The position numbers and the translations under genes were made by a program. Source: Anaerolineae bacterium (GTDB lineage: Bacteria; Chloroflexota; Anaerolineae; J102). From it: 41,273 nt of DNA. Below are positions 39,482-41,273 of this stretch, one piece after another. The stretch lies in the NCBI GenBank assembly GCA_026991225.1, contig JALXCB010000154.1:1-41273 (forward strand). The letters are read 5' to 3'. Positions within the stretch are counted from its first letter, which is position 1. Each line of letters begins with the position of its first letter. Under the pieces are notes generated by a model. The model had not been told where the DNA came from. It saw only the letters and a program-made list of their open reading frames with translations, and did no database searches.

Positions 39482-40356
39482 AAGATGCGCTGTTTGAAGA
39501 ACTCATTGCCAGCGTTCGTGAAGGGGGCGCGATTTTGAGCGGAGAGACGGCGCTCTCACGAACGTTCACGTTGCGGGACCACGACCTGCCCGAGGGGGCC
39601 AGCGAGGCCGTCTGGAACGAGTATAAGCGGGGACAGTGGCGCGAGGTCGAAGGCGGGGTTATCGCCGAAATCGCGGTTTGCATCCAGGTGAACGGCCAGG
39701 TTCTGGCCCGGTTCATGGCCACGCCCATCGACCAGGAGGCCCTGGCCCTGGGCTTTCTCCGCGCGGAAGGCATCATCGTTGGGCTGGAAGACGTGGCGGA
39801 CGTGCGGGTGAGCCCTTCGGGCGGATGCGTGGACGTGTGGCTGCATCACGACGCGGCTCTGCCCGCAGCCGCGGACGCCATCCGCACCACGGGGTGCGGC
39901 GGGGGCGTCACCTTCGACGACTTGCTTCAGCGCCCCGCGCTCCACTTTCCCAACCTCCACCTCACGCCCGAGCAGCTCATCGCCCGTTACTACGAAATGC
40001 GGACCACTGAAACCCTTTATCCCATCACCCGCGGGGTTCACGCGTCGGCCCTCTGCACGCCCGATCAAGTTCTCATCCTGGCTGAGGACGTGGGCCGCCA
40101 TAACACGCTGGACAAGCTGTGGGGCATGGCCATGCAGCAAGGCATTCCGACCAAGGGGCGGGTCATCGTCACCACGGGACGGATCAGCTCGGAGATGCTG
40201 GGCAAGGCCGCGAAGATGGGCGTTCCCGTCATCGCCTCCCGCACCTCACCTACCAGCCGCTCGGTGGCCCTGGCCCGGGCCTGGGGCATGACTCTGGTGG
40301 GCTATATCCGGCGGGGAGGATTCCGGGCGTATGCAGGAGAGGAGCGATTCGGTTGA
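39478..40356 (+). CDS. fdhD: Formate dehydrogenase accessory sulfurtransferase
   Basis: The 292-residue protein has EVEGGVIAEIAVCIQVNGQ, LALGFLRAEGII, the active-site cysteine region RTTGCGGGVTFDD and the conserved AEDVGRHNTLDKLWG and SRTSPTSRSVALARA of FdhD. FdhD moves sulfur from IscS to the molybdenum cofactor of formate dehydrogenases. Only one cysteine is in the usual CxxC region, a variant I recall in other members. The first 50 residues are an N-terminal extension. The ATG overlaps the transposase stop as ATGA. Its client could be the oxidoreductase at 22562-24754 (inference). Confidence 0.93.
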   Translation: MKDALFEELIASVREGGAILSGETALSRTFTLRDHDLPEGASEAVWNEYKRGQWREVEGGVIAEIAVCIQVNGQVLARFMATPIDQEALALGFLRAEGIIVGLEDVADVRVSPSGGCVDVWLHHDAALPAAADAIRTTGCGGGVTFDDLLQRPALHFPNLHLTPEQLIARYYEMRTTETLYPITRGVHASALCTPDQVLILAEDVGRHNTLDKLWGMAMQQGIPTKGRVIVTTGRISSEMLGKAAKMGVPVIASRTSPTSRSVALARAWGMTLVGYIRRGGFRAYAGEERFG

Positions 40357-40473
40357 AAATAACACGGATGAAAGGGAACACGGATAAGGACGGAGAAAGA
40401 CACGAATGGAAAAACACGAATGAACCAACTTCATAGTTGCACTTCCCACACATTCTCAATGGAGCAAAGACCC

Positions 40474-40827
40474 ATGTTCATCAAACACAGCGATGACGTT
40501 GAACCGCAAGTCGTGCAGGCGGGCGAAGCCACCACGATTCAGGTGCTGATCTCGCCCGAAGAAGGCCCGCATTTCGCCATGCGCAAGTTCGTGATGCAGC
40601 CGGGTGGCGGCATGCCCAAGCACACCAATCAGGTGGAGCATGAGCAATATGTGCTGCGAGGCCGGGCCCTGGTGGGTCTGGGGGATGAGGAGTTCGTGGC
40701 CCAGGCGGGCGACGTCCTGCTTATCCCCGCAGGCGTTCCCCACTGGTACAAAAATATCGGCGACGAACCCTATGAATTCCTGTGCGTCGTCCCCAACCTG
40801 CCCGATAGGATTGAGATTTTGGAATAA
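40474..40827 (+). CDS. Cupin-domain protein
   Basis: The 117-residue single-domain cupin has metal-site motifs PGGGMPKHTNQVEHEQYVLRG and GDVLLIPAGVPHWYKN, giving the His/Glu set of the two cupin motifs. It probably binds a divalent metal; function otherwise unknown. ATG 40474 is chosen over 40459 because GGAG lies nine bases upstream. The gap before it holds short AACACGGATGAAA-type words. Confidence 0.85.
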   Translation: MFIKHSDDVEPQVVQAGEATTIQVLISPEEGPHFAMRKFVMQPGGGMPKHTNQVEHEQYVLRGRALVGLGDEEFVAQAGDVLLIPAGVPHWYKNIGDEPYEFLCVVPNLPDRIEILE

Positions 40828-40859
40828 AACCAGTGGCGAACCTTTAGCAACCGACGATC

Positions 40860-41015
40860 ATGCTATTCTCAAAGCAGGCACCACGCGCGGCCGCTCGCCG
40901 ATACCGATGAAAATGAGAACGCAGATGACACGGATGCTTCGCAACGCAGATTTTCGCAGATTTTTTCTTCATCATCTGCGTTCATCCGTTTCAATCTGCG
41001 TCATCTGCGTCCCCT
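40860..41015. repeat. Composite element start plus CGCAGATGA words
   Basis: CTATTCTCAAAGCAGGCACC and GCCGATACCGATGAAAATG are followed by GAACGCAGATGACACGGATG and, as the complement, CAATCTGCGTCATCTGCGTC. The junction ACGCAGATGA is identical in position to the one at 34849. No gene is in the 40828-41100 gap. Confidence 0.75.
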
Positions 41016-41100
41016 ATCCTATTTTCGGAACAGGCTCGTCTGCATGGTCAGGAATGCAGGCGCCCCTTGTTCAATACGCTACGAGCCCGAGCCTTTCATC

Positions 41101-41273
41101 TCACTCAGCCATCGTCACCTTGCTAGCGTGGGTGAACACGCCCGGCTCATGCCCGTGCAACCGGGCCAGGGCCAAGGAAATCATCTGCGCCGGCAGGATT
41201 TCCATCAGAGGCAGCGCCGCATCGGGGACGGGAGGCAAAGCGAACGCGTCCGCCCCTTGAGAACGGTCCACCA
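41101..41273 (-). CDS. C-terminus of a SIS-domain (sugar isomerase / GlmS-like) protein, partial
   Basis: Too short for the ORF track: the minus strand frame is open from the window edge to TGA at 41101-41103. It reads PLMEILPAQMISLALARL and ends HEPGVFTHASKVTMAE, which resembles the C-terminal end of SIS-domain phosphosugar isomerases and GlmS-type aminotransferases. The rest of the gene lies beyond the window. Confidence 0.65.
   Translation of the reverse strand, partial: VDRSQGADAFALPPVPDAALPLMEILPAQMISLALARLHGHEPGVFTHASKVTMAE

Overview
The window looks like one contig piece from a GC-rich chromosome, most likely a member of the Chloroflexota (Anaerolineae-like). This is inference: it rests on the Thr/Pro linker before a secreted deacetylase, the gene styles, a group 3b-type [NiFe] hydrogenase, a bacterial acyl-CoA-binding protein and a very high load of short-word intergenic repeats. 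No rRNA, tRNA or CRISPR array was seen.

Layout. 1-3265: the end of a secreted polysaccharide deacetylase, a soluble FtsK/SpoIIIE-type ATPase with a consensus-like promoter, a repeat-filled gap, a DUF2905-type membrane protein, a broken zinc-finger gene and a small unknown. 3352-5599: a compact folate/pterin operon (SDR of pteridine-reductase type, folB, and a folK-folE fusion). 5783-8539: polA. 8576-11884: a small antitoxin-like protein, a nitrilase-family amidase, a sugar-epimerase-type SDR and tmk. 12433-17512: a cyclic-nucleotide-binding-domain protein followed by a complete NAD(P)-linked [NiFe] hydrogenase operon and its maturation protease. 17787-24754, minus strand: a radical SAM protein, guaB, an SGNH hydrolase and a molybdopterin oxidoreductase. 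25290-33490, minus strand: a membrane protein, an AlbA_2-type ATP-binding protein, gyrA, a large TPR protein and an acyl-CoA-binding protein. 33491-41273: nested inverted-repeat elements, a rarD remnant, a family 2 glycosyltransferase, a UDP-glucose pyrophosphorylase, a MITE, a frameshifted insertion sequence, fdhD, a cupin and the end of a SIS-domain protein.

The most unusual feature is the repeat landscape. Almost every gap holds arrays of 7-, 8- or 9-base words, often as inverted arms around a spacer, together with TIR-bounded miniature elements; two copies of one such element keep perfect 8-bp target duplications. These repeats also enter genes. Two genes (radical SAM, molybdopterin oxidoreductase) carry about 30-33 codons of repeat in frame. 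At least six genes end in or directly against a repeat that supplies the stop codon and sometimes a C-terminal tail. This resembles the short tandemly repeated repetitive (STRR) heptamers of cyanobacteria and, by outcome, the in-frame palindromic elements of Rickettsia, but the words here are different and several unrelated word families do the same thing.

Functional links: the folate operon supplies one-carbon cofactors. The hydrogenase and the molybdopterin oxidoreductase, with fdhD further along, point to anaerobic hydrogen and possibly formate metabolism. The glycosyltransferase and UDP-glucose pyrophosphorylase pair suggests glycan or glycolipid synthesis. All functional calls are from sequence reading only; no database search was possible.
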